Counted from the stretch's first letter, positions 25,381 to 33,752 are shown. The stretch: 45,692 bases of DNA from Saprospiraceae bacterium (GCA_027488935.1 JAIYAP010000024.1:1-45692); one strand, 5' to 3'. Program-made: numbers and translations. The notes: a model not told the origin generated them from the letters alone.

Positions 25381-26250
25381 ATGATCCTTGTTACCGGCGC
25401 CAATGGACAATTGGGGCAGTGTTTTCGGCAGCTGGCCGAACAGAATCCCACCGTATATTTTTATTTCCTCGGTTCCTCTGAGTTGGACATCACCAACAAG
25501 CGGATGGTGCGCAAGTTCTTCGAGCAGCATCCGGTGAGTTGGTGCATCAACTGTGCGGCGTACACTGCCGTCGATCAGGCGCAAAAAGAACCGGCGGTTG
25601 CCCGGAAAATCAACATCACCGGGGTGAAGAACCTTGCTGAAGCCTGTGCGCCCAAGGGAATTCCATTGATTCATTTCTCTACGGATTATGTGTACCACAC
25701 CAAACAGAACACCCCGTTTAAGGAAGAAGATCCTGTAAGTCCGAAAGGCATTTATGCCCGTACCAAACGCTCAGGTGAACGTGCGGCCATGTTGGCCAAT
25801 CCCAATACGATGGTCATTCGTACCTCCTGGGTGTACAGCGAATTTGCCCATAATTTTGTAAAAACCATGTTGCGGCTCGGGCGGGAACGCAGCAACCTGA
25901 ACGTGGTGTATGATCAAATTGGCACTCCGACGTATGCGCCCGATTTGGCGGCGGCCGTGTTGGATATTATCCGAAAAACAGAAACAGAAGCCGTTCCACC
26001 GTATTTATTGGCTGGAATATGGCATTATTCCAACGAAGGCGTGACCAGTTGGTACGATTTTGCAAAGGCCATTTTTGAAATTAAAAACATACCCTGTGCG
26101 GTACAGCCCATTGAATCGAAGGCGTATCCAACACCTGCCATGCGGCCCCACTTCAGTTTGATGGATAAAAGTAAAATCCGGACGGCCTTTGGGCTGGAAA
26201 TACCCCATTGGCGCGAAAGTTTGTTGCGTTGTTTGGAAAAATTAGATTGA
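25381..26250 (+). CDS. rfbD: dTDP-4-dehydrorhamnose reductase
   Basis: This protein has 289 residues, full length for RmlD. It reduces dTDP-4-keto-L-rhamnose to dTDP-L-rhamnose with NAD(P)H, the last step of the rhamnose donor pathway. Visible motifs are the Rossmann 'VTGANGQLGQ', 'ELDITN', 'INCAAYTAVDQAQ', 'HFSTDYVY', the catalytic pair Tyr125/Lys129 in 'YARTKRSGE', 'IRTSWVYSEFAHNFVKTML' and 'YDQIGTPTYAPDLA'. The other rml genes are not adjacent, so it stands outside the usual cluster. Confidence 0.93.
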   Translation: MILVTGANGQLGQCFRQLAEQNPTVYFYFLGSSELDITNKRMVRKFFEQHPVSWCINCAAYTAVDQAQKEPAVARKINITGVKNLAEACAPKGIPLIHFSTDYVYHTKQNTPFKEEDPVSPKGIYARTKRSGERAAMLANPNTMVIRTSWVYSEFAHNFVKTMLRLGRERSNLNVVYDQIGTPTYAPDLAAAVLDIIRKTETEAVPPYLLAGIWHYSNEGVTSWYDFAKAIFEIKNIPCAVQPIESKAYPTPAMRPHFSLMDKSKIRTAFGLEIPHWRESLLRCLEKLD

Positions 26251-26284
26251 TTTTTGCAAAATTGCGCGGTCAATCACCCAAACC

Positions 26285-27202
26285 ATGGAACTGAAAACAA
26301 ACATTGACCGCACCCGCGCACTGCTGCTGGAAGGAAAAACCCGGGAAGCCTACCAACTTATATTGCCAGTGTTGCAACAAGATGCGCGGTATGTTGCCCA
26401 GGCGCGCACCCTCTCGGTGGTGTTGGCAGGCATCAATCAGACCCGTCAGGAAGAACAAAAGGGTATTTTATCGTTTCAGGATGCCCAGCGCGTGTACAGC
26501 AAGGCCAATGATACTTTGTTGGAGGTATTGGATCGATTGGAAGGCAATGCCATGGACAGCACTCCGGCGCGACCCGTAAAAAGATGGATGCTGTGGGCCG
26601 GACTGTTTTGTGCGGTATTGGTATTGCTGCTTTTTTTGGAGCAACAATTCCTTTTTTCATCAAAATTAGACCAGAAAGCCATCATTTGTCCCAGTTTTGT
26701 GGATCCGGGCAAGCGTATTTTGCTGTTGCCGTTTCAAAAAATAAGTGGATCCGATGCTCGTCCGGAATTGTTGTTGCGATCGCGGATTGAAGCATTGGCA
26801 GTAAAAAGCAAATTTCCAATAAACGTTGAAATCCTGAACCAATACGATGCAGCGGCCAATAACCCTGATAAAGAGGATGCAACGGCCATTGGTACGCATT
26901 GCAATGCCGAAATGGTGGTATGGGGAACGTATGCCCAAAGTCCGGCAGGGGAATTGCAATTGGACGCGCGGTATGTGCTTCCGGGCTTGAAAAAGGAAGG
27001 GGGAACTGGTTTTCAAAAGGTTGGCGAGATCATTGCGATCCAGACCGACCAAGGCTTTCGTACCTTAGATGACGCTGTTTTTTCCCTTTGTGCCTTGTTG
27101 GCCATAGAAGCAGAAAACGACACCCTTGCCAGAAAGTGGTTAGGAAAAATACTGGTAAAAAACCAACAGGACACCAAAGCGTTGGAGCAGTTGGCCAAAT
27201 AG
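26285..27202 (+). CDS. Membrane protein with EAD11-like N-terminus and TolB/FlgO-like C-terminus
   Basis: This protein has 305 residues. Residues 1-88 are helical and resemble effector-associated domain 11: 'RALLLEGKTREAYQLILPVL', then a helix ending 'LAGINQTRQEEQKGILSFQDAQRVYSKANDTLLEVLDRLE'. The 'G-I-L-S-F-Q-D' turn and the final 'LLEVLDRL' are the most family-like. One membrane segment follows (101-119). The outer part starts with 'ILLLPFQKISGSDARPELLLRSRIEALA' and 'GTHCNAEMVVWGTYAQ', which resembles the TolB/FlgO-like domain found after such membrane segments. A short TPR-like end follows (to 'NQQDTKALEQLAK'). EAD domains recruit partners by like-with-like contact in conflict and signalling systems. 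No matching EAD effector is seen nearby. Assignment is by eye. Confidence 0.6.
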   Translation: MELKTNIDRTRALLLEGKTREAYQLILPVLQQDARYVAQARTLSVVLAGINQTRQEEQKGILSFQDAQRVYSKANDTLLEVLDRLEGNAMDSTPARPVKRWMLWAGLFCAVLVLLLFLEQQFLFSSKLDQKAIICPSFVDPGKRILLLPFQKISGSDARPELLLRSRIEALAVKSKFPINVEILNQYDAAANNPDKEDATAIGTHCNAEMVVWGTYAQSPAGELQLDARYVLPGLKKEGGTGFQKVGEIIAIQTDQGFRTLDDAVFSLCALLAIEAENDTLARKWLGKILVKNQQDTKALEQLAK

Positions 27203-27205
27203 GCG

Positions 27206-28114
27206 CTAAGCTTTTGCGTTAAGATTCGCCACTTGTAGATTATCTAAAAACTGCATGGTATCGGCCAATCCATTGAGAACCATCGCATTAGCGGGCAGTT
27301 TGACATAATTTATAAACAACTGCGCGCCGGTGAGGATCAATCGTCCTTTTTTCAACGTTTGGGATGCATTGTCAACGTATTGTTGGATCGAATAGCGTGC
27401 AAGGGGTTCTTGCAACACCGTAAACACAAAATCGGCTCCGAGTGGGTCGCAGGCGTCGCGCAGGTCGCTAAGGGAAGTTCCGCCGCCTAAATACACAACC
27501 CGTTGTTTACGAGCGCGTAACAAATATTGAATAAACAGCAAGGTAAGTTCTTGCGATTCACTTTCGGGGGTGTACAGCACAAAAGTACTGGCATCGCGTG
27601 CGGGCGTAACCGGTTCTTTATCAATGGCCGACATTAATTTTCGGCGGATCAGGTTGCTAATAAATTTTTCGTGGGCCGGGCTGATGCTGTTGGTGAGCCA
27701 GAGTACATTTAGTTTATCCAAAAAAGGATAAATTAATTCGATCATGGTTCGTTCAAAGCCGTGCTCCCACACATAAGAAGCGAAAATACGTTCAAAATTG
27801 GCTTCATCCAGATCGATCATCGAAAGGGTAAGTGCGTCAATTTGAGCGTTTTGGCTGCCATTGTTTTCGGCAATTTCGGCAACAATAGAAGCGACATCTT
27901 CATGGCGCATTTTGGCCAGTTTGCTTATTTTAAAACCATTCCGATTCAACAACGCAACATTGAACAGGTGGCGCAGGTTGTCATCCGTATAATACCGAAT
28001 ATTCGTTTCAGTGCGTGCAGGTTCGATGAGCTGATAGCGCTGTTCCCATATTCGAATCGTGTGCGCTTTGATACCCGTGAGTTTCTCTAAGTCGCGGATA
28101 GAGTAAATCGCCAT
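27206..28114 (-). CDS. MerR-family regulator with CarH/LitR-type cobalamin-binding fold
   Basis: This protein has 302 residues. The MerR DNA-binding domain is at 4-72 ('YSIRDLEKLTGIKAHTIRIWEQRY'). A four-helix domain (~90-165, 'VLWLTNSISPAHEKFISNLIRRKL') and a B12-binding Rossmann-like domain (~175-295, 'VVYLGGGTSLSDLRDAC') follow. In CarH/LitR the cobalamin ligand His lies in an E-x-H-x-x-G motif. Here the matching stretch reads ESQELT (186-191), with Gln188 in place of His and Thr191 in place of Gly. Lower-ligand cobalamin binding is therefore doubtful. Members control light-induced and other stress genes in related bacteria. It converges on the upstream-strand gene with 3 bp between stops. 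Confidence 0.85.
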   Translation of the reverse strand: MAIYSIRDLEKLTGIKAHTIRIWEQRYQLIEPARTETNIRYYTDDNLRHLFNVALLNRNGFKISKLAKMRHEDVASIVAEIAENNGSQNAQIDALTLSMIDLDEANFERIFASYVWEHGFERTMIELIYPFLDKLNVLWLTNSISPAHEKFISNLIRRKLMSAIDKEPVTPARDASTFVLYTPESESQELTLLFIQYLLRARKQRVVYLGGGTSLSDLRDACDPLGADFVFTVLQEPLARYSIQQYVDNASQTLKKGRLILTGAQLFINYVKLPANAMVLNGLADTMQFLDNLQVANLNAKA

Positions 28115-28194
28115 CGGTTAAAATTAGAAAGAAGATGAGGTTAAACAAAAATGGATTGAAAGCAGAAGGACTTGCTTTTGTGCCTGATTGTAAT

Positions 28195-28212
28195 GTTTTG
28201 TTGAAGCAAAAC
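28195..28212. promoter_or_regulatory. Candidate operator dyad upstream of the MerR-type gene
   Basis: GTTTTG and CAAAAC flank a 6-base spacer (TTGAAG), an 18-base dyad between the -7 box at 28226-28233 and the start codon. Its place and size suit a MerR-family or autoregulatory site, but this is inference. Confidence 0.3.
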
Positions 28213-28225
28213 GTCAATTATGCCG

Positions 28226-28233
28226 CAAAATTA
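28226..28233 (-). promoter_or_regulatory. Candidate -7 element (TAATTTTG) for the MerR-type gene
   Basis: The minus strand reads TAATTTTG, about 110 bases before the ATG. No TTG box was found at 19-base spacing. Confidence 0.35.
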
Positions 28234-28298
28234 TAGAAACAGGTTAAACAGAAAAAAGTTTACACAAAGTTTTAGCCGCCCACGTTAAATTTTAAAAA

Positions 28299-29066
28299 CT
28301 AAACCGCTTCCCCCACCAGCCATCGTTTGAATGCGGCTGCCCGTTCGGTGCTAACAATGATTTCCTGGTCGGCAGCAGGGGTTGTTTCCACTTTTATACG
28401 ACTTTTTGAGTAAGGTTGCATTTCTTTTATGGCATTGATCCGTAAAATGAACTGCCGATTTATTCTGAAAAAATCTTTTGGATCAAGCATGGTTTCCAGT
28501 TTGTCCAGTGGGTAATCTACCGGAAATCGTTTGCCGGTGCTGTGCGCAATCAGGAACGTGATTTTATCTTTAGTATAAAAAAACGCGGCATCAGACATGT
28601 CGATCAGTTTGATGCTGTTTCCCAGTCGAATGAGCATTCGGCGGAGGTAATTGGGGGCCTCCTGTTTGCGGATATGCTCGAGTAATGCAGTGAAGTCGGG
28701 TGTATTCTGTTGGAACAATTGTTTGTACTTGTCCAGGGCTGCTGCCAGTTCTATACTTTTAATGGGCTTCAGGAGGTAATCCACAGCATTTACCTTAAAT
28801 GCCTGCAAGGCGTATTCATCGAATGCGGTGGTGAAAATCACGGGACAGGTAATTTTCAGGTGTTCAAATATTTCAAAACTGGAGCCATCCGCAAGATGGA
28901 TATCGAGGAGCATTAAATCGGGTGCAGGGTGTTGTTGCAACCAGTTGAGGCAGGCTTCTACACTTTCAAGGTGTGCCAGGATTTCAGTATCTGGCGCAAT
29001 CTCCAGCAATAATTTTTCCAGACGGCGGGCAGCAGCTTGTTCGTCTTCAACGATCAATATTTTCAT
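28299..29066 (-). CDS. LytTR-family response regulator
   Basis: This protein has 255 residues. The receiver domain is at 1-120, with acidic pocket Glu7/Asp8 ('VEDEQ'), phospho-acceptor Asp55 ('LMLLDIHLADG') and Lys100 ('DYLLKPIKS'). The LytTR DNA-binding domain is at ~150-250, with 'YTKDKITFLIAHSTGKRFPVDYPLDKLETML' and 'FFRINRQFILRINAI'. It is phosphorylated by the adjacent sensor kinase and binds direct repeats in promoters, by family. It starts 28 bp after the kinase stop, in a three-gene operon. Confidence 0.93.
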   Translation of the reverse strand: MKILIVEDEQAAARRLEKLLLEIAPDTEILAHLESVEACLNWLQQHPAPDLMLLDIHLADGSSFEIFEHLKITCPVIFTTAFDEYALQAFKVNAVDYLLKPIKSIELAAALDKYKQLFQQNTPDFTALLEHIRKQEAPNYLRRMLIRLGNSIKLIDMSDAAFFYTKDKITFLIAHSTGKRFPVDYPLDKLETMLDPKDFFRINRQFILRINAIKEMQPYSKSRIKVETTPAADQEIIVSTERAAAFKRWLVGEAV

Positions 29067-29094
29067 AACGTGGTTTACAATTTTGGTGTGATGA

Positions 29095-32019
29095 TTAGGA
29101 TGATGCGTTTTCTTTCGATGTTTTTACAATGGGCACTTGTACGGTGAAATAAAGGCCGTCATCGTGCACCTGTACGGGTCTTTCTCCCAGCAAAGCATAC
29201 CGTTCAATCAAACTTTTGAGTCCAAAATGCGTGCCTGGTTCCGGTTTAATTTTGTGCTGAATATTGTTGCGTACGGCGATGTACCCGTCGGCAGTTTCCA
29301 ATATTTCGATACGCAAAGGGTATGCCGCAGAGATAATGTTGTGTTTTACGGCGTTTTCTACCAAAATTTGCAAGGTTAGTGGCATGATTTGGCCCGGACT
29401 AACCATATTTTGAACATCGATAAAAAAGTTATCTTCATAGCGTTTTTTGAGCAGGTACCCGAAGTTGCGTACTAATACGAGTTCCTCGTGCAAGGGAATC
29501 AGGTCGCGTTCACGGTACACCAGAATGGTGCGATAAAAATCCGACAAGTGTTCTACATAGGAAACCGCCATCACGGGATTTTCTTCAATAATGGTAATCA
29601 GTGTGTTGAAGCTGTTGAACAGAAAATGCGGGCTAATTTGGCTTTTCAAAGCAGAAAATTGGGATTCGACCATGGCTTTTTTCAGACTTTCGGCTTTTTT
29701 GAGCCTTGTTTCTCGTAAAAAGATTAGGCCATACAAACTGCCAAATAATAAAAGGGCAGCCAAGGTAATAAACCACCAACTCAGCCAAAACGGGCGGCGT
29801 ATTTGAAATTGCCAGGATGCTTCCGGCACGCCTTCAAAATTGCCATGTTCGCTGGTTTGAATACGAAAGGTGTAAGTGCCTGGTGGTAATTTGGGGTAGG
29901 AAGCCAGGTGGTCTTTTGATATTTTCCAGTCCAAATCAAAGCCTTCCAGTCGGTATCGGTAACGCACAGATTCTGGATTGGTGTACCACAGCCCGGTAAA
30001 TTGGAAGGTGAAGTAGTTTTCGTTGTATGCGAATTTATTTTTTTTAAAAAAATCAAAAGGCGTATCAAAAATTGCCACAGCGGTAATGGAAGGAAGTGGA
30101 TCTTCTATGAAATTTTCTTGAAATGCCGCGAGCCGCAACATTCCACGTTCACTGCCGATCCAGACATGTCCACGAGGTTCGGTACAAAGGGCATTCAGCG
30201 AGGTTGCGTTGAGGGATGCGCCCAATTGCGCATCATAAAACCGGACATGTGCTTTTCGGTCGAGTTGTAACAAATCAAGGCCATCTTCATAAGCAATCGC
30301 CAGTTCGTCCTTCCCAGCTACTGCCAATCCTGCAATCACCTGACTGTGTAAGGCGCTGCCGATGCCAAATTGTTCAAACTTTTTGCCATCATAACAAAAT
30401 AGGCCTTCTTTATCGGTGCTAAACCAAATATGTCCTTTGGCGTCCTCTACAATCGAATAAATGGTTTTGAGGGGGATGGTGCCGGTGGTTGGAAAATGCT
30501 TGAATTGGCCATCTTTGAAGTAGAGCAAGCCTTTTCCGTCGGTGCAAAACCAAAAGCCGCCCGAATGATCGGCATACACCTTGTACACGTAGCTGGAGCC
30601 CAACTCATTTTGCTGACTGATCTGTTGCACCTTTCCGTTTTCATTGAGCAGAAGGGAGCTAACGCCACCCAGCGTTGCGAGCCAAACTAGGTGTGCATTC
30701 CCTGAAATGGACAGAATACTGCCATTTAGTAGCCCGTTTTTTTCCGTAAGGTGTTGTTTTACCTTTCCTTGTGCGTCAAGTTGGAAGATGCCGTTGCCAA
30801 AAGTGCCAGCCCAAACATGGCCGTTGGGGGCCTCCCAAAGCGAGAGGATGTTTTCGTTTAAGGGTAATAAGGTCTTAAACTGATCATTTTGATATAAAAA
30901 CAACCCTTGTTTAGTGCCGATCCACATTCTATTCAAGTGATCCATGGATATCGCCTGGATATCGGAATAGGGGGTTGGGATCAATCCGAACCGCATATTC
31001 GCCGACAATAACTGTCCTTTATCATTAATTACCCAAAGTAGGCCTTCACGGTCTTTGCAGAGCGCTCGAATTTTTTGCTTTGCTCCGGCATTGGTAGCAG
31101 GTTGTGTTTGGATAGCGCCTGTGTAAGTATCTATTTTTATTAGGCCGCTGTTGGTGGTGCCGATCCATAATTCGTCGGTTCCGAAAGCAGCCATGCTGGT
31201 AATGGGGCCATAATTCCAATTGGGCGTGCAATAATCGATTTGGTCGGTTGCGAGGAGGTAACGGCACACCCCGCGGTCGTACGTGCCAATGAGTACATTT
31301 CCTCCAACATCAGTGTTTAAGGACGTGATGATTTCGTCGGGCAGGCTGCTGTTGCTGCTATTGAGCGTTTTCACCGATTTTTGGCCCTGCATGTTCATCG
31401 TGCAAATACTGATTCCTGCATCCGTGCCTACCCAGATCCGGCCATTTCCATCGCGGGTAATGCTGTATATTTCATCATTTGCAAGGCGGTCATCTTGTTG
31501 GTTAAACTGGTAAATATGGGTTCCTTTGGCACAATATACCCCTTCTCCGTAAGTAGAAAACCAAAATCCGCCGCTTCCATCTTCCGCAAAACCGGTAATT
31601 TTTTTGGTGGGTAATCCTTCTTCGGGTTGCCAAAGTTCCATGCCCGCCTGAAAGCTGGGGAGCCTGGTATCTTTTGATTTAGAAATTGGCAAAAACAGGG
31701 CTTTGGCGGGTAGGCATCCAATAGAACCTTGGTTAAAGCCGACCCATATTTTTCCACGGGATTGAAAAAGCGCCGTAACGGTTTGGTGGAGGAACGTATC
31801 TGGCAACAGGACCGATTGCAACTGAAAGCCATCGTAGCGCAACAGTTTTCCAGGCGCGCCCAGCCAAATCCAGCCGCTGCTGTCCTGAAAAACGCAACTT
31901 AGTTGGATGTTTCCCAGGTCTTTCAGCGGCAGCAAGCGAAAATTTGGATTTTGGGCACCTAAATTTCCGATGAACAGGATGTGTATGAGCAGGATGGCAA
32001 TCTGCACCATTTTATTCAT
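29095..32019 (-). CDS. Two-component sensor kinase with ligand propeller (LytS/His_kinase type)
   Basis: This protein has 974 residues. A signal peptide (1-22) is followed by a periplasmic double propeller built from two-component-regulator-propeller repeats (~25-630, e.g. 'DSSGWIWLGAPGKLLRYDG', 'DGNGRIWVGTDAGISI', 'DAKGHIWFSTDKEGLFCYDG'). A Y_Y_Y domain follows (~660-740, 'YRYRLEGFDLDWK...LPPGTYTFRIQ'), then one membrane segment (~745-768) and a His_kinase domain with phospho-acceptor His798 ('SQISPHFLFNSFNTL'). The ATPase N-box has Asn889 ('LVENAVKHN'), and the G-box is 'GTHFGLKSLIERY'. This is the form typical of Bacteroidota nutrient or envelope sensors. Its ATG overlaps the yceI stop by 4 bp. 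Confidence 0.93.
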   Translation of the reverse strand: MNKMVQIAILLIHILFIGNLGAQNPNFRLLPLKDLGNIQLSCVFQDSSGWIWLGAPGKLLRYDGFQLQSVLLPDTFLHQTVTALFQSRGKIWVGFNQGSIGCLPAKALFLPISKSKDTRLPSFQAGMELWQPEEGLPTKKITGFAEDGSGGFWFSTYGEGVYCAKGTHIYQFNQQDDRLANDEIYSITRDGNGRIWVGTDAGISICTMNMQGQKSVKTLNSSNSSLPDEIITSLNTDVGGNVLIGTYDRGVCRYLLATDQIDYCTPNWNYGPITSMAAFGTDELWIGTTNSGLIKIDTYTGAIQTQPATNAGAKQKIRALCKDREGLLWVINDKGQLLSANMRFGLIPTPYSDIQAISMDHLNRMWIGTKQGLFLYQNDQFKTLLPLNENILSLWEAPNGHVWAGTFGNGIFQLDAQGKVKQHLTEKNGLLNGSILSISGNAHLVWLATLGGVSSLLLNENGKVQQISQQNELGSSYVYKVYADHSGGFWFCTDGKGLLYFKDGQFKHFPTTGTIPLKTIYSIVEDAKGHIWFSTDKEGLFCYDGKKFEQFGIGSALHSQVIAGLAVAGKDELAIAYEDGLDLLQLDRKAHVRFYDAQLGASLNATSLNALCTEPRGHVWIGSERGMLRLAAFQENFIEDPLPSITAVAIFDTPFDFFKKNKFAYNENYFTFQFTGLWYTNPESVRYRYRLEGFDLDWKISKDHLASYPKLPPGTYTFRIQTSEHGNFEGVPEASWQFQIRRPFWLSWWFITLAALLLFGSLYGLIFLRETRLKKAESLKKAMVESQFSALKSQISPHFLFNSFNTLITIIEENPVMAVSYVEHLSDFYRTILVYRERDLIPLHEELVLVRNFGYLLKKRYEDNFFIDVQNMVSPGQIMPLTLQILVENAVKHNIISAAYPLRIEILETADGYIAVRNNIQHKIKPEPGTHFGLKSLIERYALLGERPVQVHDDGLYFTVQVPIVKTSKENASS

Positions 32020-32615
32020 GACCCGGATGTTAAAACAGCATCAACGGAAACCTGCACATCTGTTGCAATTTTTTGGTGTACCACCCTTGGAATAGCGATG
32101 TTGTGTTCTTCGAGGGCAATGGTAAAATCAGAATGCAGGATAATTTTTGATTTTTTTAGTTCCAGTCGTACTTTAATGATGCGCTCCTGGCTTACCCCAT
32201 GGATTTCGAGGATGCCTTTTGCGCGTATGTTGTAGGTTCCATCGGTATCAAAGTTTATATTTTCGATAATTTTTCCGGTAAAACTTGCCGTGGGGTACAG
32301 CGTTGTTTCCATATAGTTTTCGTTAAAATGCTCTTGTTGCAACGGACTGTTGAAGCCTTTGAGTGTTTTAATTTCAATGCTCCAGGCAAATTTGCGCTGT
32401 TTGGCATCTACAATACCTTTAAGTTGACTGCTTCCTGCCTGGATGGTTTCGAGTGGCGCTTCCGAACGAATGTTGATTTTTCCGCGGTCACAACGGAATA
32501 ACCCGTCTTGCAAATCGTTTATGGTATTGGGTATTGGTTGGCATAGTTTTGGCTGTTGAGCGAGGAATGGTACAAGGGAGCACAGTAACAGAAAATGAGT
32601 TGGGCGCAGGTGCAT
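32016..32615 (-). CDS. YceI-like secreted protein
   Basis: This protein has 199 residues from the ATG at 32613-32615. An upstream in-frame Met at 32675 would add 20 residues before the signal peptide ('THFLLLCSLVPFLAQ'). The lipocalin-like YceI pattern is visible: 'GIVDAKQRKFAWSIEIKTLKGFNSPLQQEHFNENYMETTLYPTASFTGKI', 'GILEIHGVSQERIIKV' and 'IHSDFTI...VSVDAVL'. YceI proteins bind isoprenoid or fatty-acid-like lipids in the periplasm. It is the first gene of the operon with the sensor kinase (4-bp overlap) and response regulator, so the kinase may sense a related ligand or envelope state (inference). Confidence 0.82.
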   Translation of the reverse strand: MHLRPTHFLLLCSLVPFLAQQPKLCQPIPNTINDLQDGLFRCDRGKINIRSEAPLETIQAGSSQLKGIVDAKQRKFAWSIEIKTLKGFNSPLQQEHFNENYMETTLYPTASFTGKIIENINFDTDGTYNIRAKGILEIHGVSQERIIKVRLELKKSKIILHSDFTIALEEHNIAIPRVVHQKIATDVQVSVDAVLTSGS

Positions 32616-32791
32616 GGCTTGGTTAAATTGAAGGGATGAAATTAGCACAAAGTAGCGGGACCAAGAAAAAATCATGACTGGATAAGGAAAAAGCCGATAC
32701 CAAATAGGTATTTTTGCAGTGCGAAGAAACGAACACGCTAAAATATATTATTTGTCGGGAAACCGTTTTCTTTAAAAATCTGTCCGTTCCC

Positions 32792-32821
32792 TTGCTCATT
32801 ACGAAAATTATTGTACCTTTG
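32792..32821 (+). promoter_or_regulatory. Strong Bacteroidota promoter for the double-glycine peptide gene
   Basis: TTG (32792-32794), exactly 19 bases, then TACCTTTG (32814-32821). This is the best -33/-7 match in the window on the plus strand. The expected start of transcription is about 7 bases further on, giving a leader of about 30 bases before the ATG at 32859. Confidence 0.65.
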
Positions 32822-32858
32822 ACCAACATTATCCGATAATCAACAGACATCATAATCA

Positions 32859-33068
32859 ATGAGTTTCCCATTTATTAAAAAGAAACAGGATCCTTCTAAT
32901 GATCTGGATGATCAAAAGCAAGGTTCCTTACTCGACAAATTTGAGGAAGATCTTCATGTTTTGGCGAAAGATGAAATGACACGGGTAGAAGGTGGTAAAT
33001 CTTCTAATAAGTCGCTGTCTGATTATTCAGATTTGCGCAATAGTCTCGGCGGCACCATTCCGTTGTAG
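32859..33068 (+). CDS. Double-glycine leader peptide, RiPP-precursor-like
   Basis: This protein has 69 residues. The leader (1-46) is charged and helical and ends 'LAKDEMTRVEGG', close to the 'L-s-k-x-E-M-x-x-I-x-G-G' leader of Bacteroidota ribosomal peptide precursors (the TIGR04149-type group). The predicted core after Gly45-Gly46 is 23 residues, 'KSSNKSLSDYSDLRNSLGG' plus 'TIPL'. It is rich in Ser, Asn and Asp and has no Cys, so thioether rings are unlikely. No modifying enzyme or C39 peptidase-transporter is encoded within 10 kb. It has its own strong promoter and a strong hairpin terminator, so it is a monocistronic gene. Function is unknown; the RiPP reading is inference from the leader. 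Confidence 0.7.
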   Translation: MSFPFIKKKQDPSNDLDDQKQGSLLDKFEEDLHVLAKDEMTRVEGGKSSNKSLSDYSDLRNSLGGTIPL

Positions 33069-33095
33069 TTTTTGGTATCTCCTTCGGGGTATTCC

Positions 33096-33134
33096 ACACG
33101 GCAAGCCATCCTGTTTCAGGGTGGCTTGCCGTGT
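33096..33134 (+). terminator. Intrinsic terminator of the double-glycine peptide gene
   Basis: An 18-pair stem: ACACGGCAAGCCA (33096-33108) pairs with 33122-33134 perfectly, extended by a T-G pair and four Watson-Crick pairs to a TTT loop (33114-33116). A short T-rich stretch follows. It separates the peptide gene from pnuC. Confidence 0.75.
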
Positions 33135-33176
33135 TTATAGTGGAATTGTATGGCGTTGAATGTGAAATAAAATTGG

Positions 33177-33752
33177 ATGAATTATTTAGAGCTTTTTGCA
33201 GCCGTTTTAGGGGTTATCAGCGTTTGGCTGGTGGTAAAACGCAATATTTGGGCATTTCCTATTGGGATTGTAATGGTCATTTTATATGCCTGGATTTTTT
33301 TTGAAGCCAAGTTTTATTCAGACATGCTCTTGCAGTTGCTTTATGTGGTGATGCAAGCGCAGGGCTGGTATGTATGGGCCCACAGCGACCGCGCGCAGGA
33401 TGACAAAATCAGGGTGTTGCAATTGAACGGGCGCCAGTGGATTTGGGGTTTGATCTTTCTGATCCTTATTACCCTCAGTCTAGGATATGCCATGCAACAT
33501 TACACAGATGCCGCTCTTCCCTGGGTAGATGCTTTTACGACCGCTATGTCCCTTTTGGCGCAATGGTGGATGAACAGAAAATATCTTGGAAATTGGTATG
33601 TATGGATTACCGTAGATGCCGTGTACCTGTATCAATACAGCGCCAAAGGACTTTTCCTCACTACCGGACTTTATGTTGTCTTTTTAGGCCTGGCAATTTA
33701 TGGTCTGTACGAATGGAAATCGAAATTGAAGCAACAATCGCCTGTTTGTTAA
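33177..33752 (+). CDS. pnuC: Nicotinamide riboside/mononucleotide transporter PnuC
   Basis: This protein has 191 residues with about seven membrane segments. PnuC hallmarks are 'GVISVWLVVKRNIWAFPIGIVMVILYAW', 'YSDMLLQLLYVVMQAQGWYVW', 'TTAMSLLAQWWMNRKYLGNWYVWITVDAVYLYQYSAKGLFLT' and 'GLYEWK' near the end. It takes up nicotinamide riboside for NAD salvage. No TPP or NAD riboswitch or partner kinase was seen beside it. Confidence 0.93.
   Translation: MNYLELFAAVLGVISVWLVVKRNIWAFPIGIVMVILYAWIFFEAKFYSDMLLQLLYVVMQAQGWYVWAHSDRAQDDKIRVLQLNGRQWIWGLIFLILITLSLGYAMQHYTDAALPWVDAFTTAMSLLAQWWMNRKYLGNWYVWITVDAVYLYQYSAKGLFLTTGLYVVFLGLAIYGLYEWKSKLKQQSPVC

Noticed and set aside
33177-33752. Riboswitch upstream of pnuC
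   Set aside because: The short interval before pnuC is occupied by the terminator of the preceding gene and shows no recognisable aptamer sequence.
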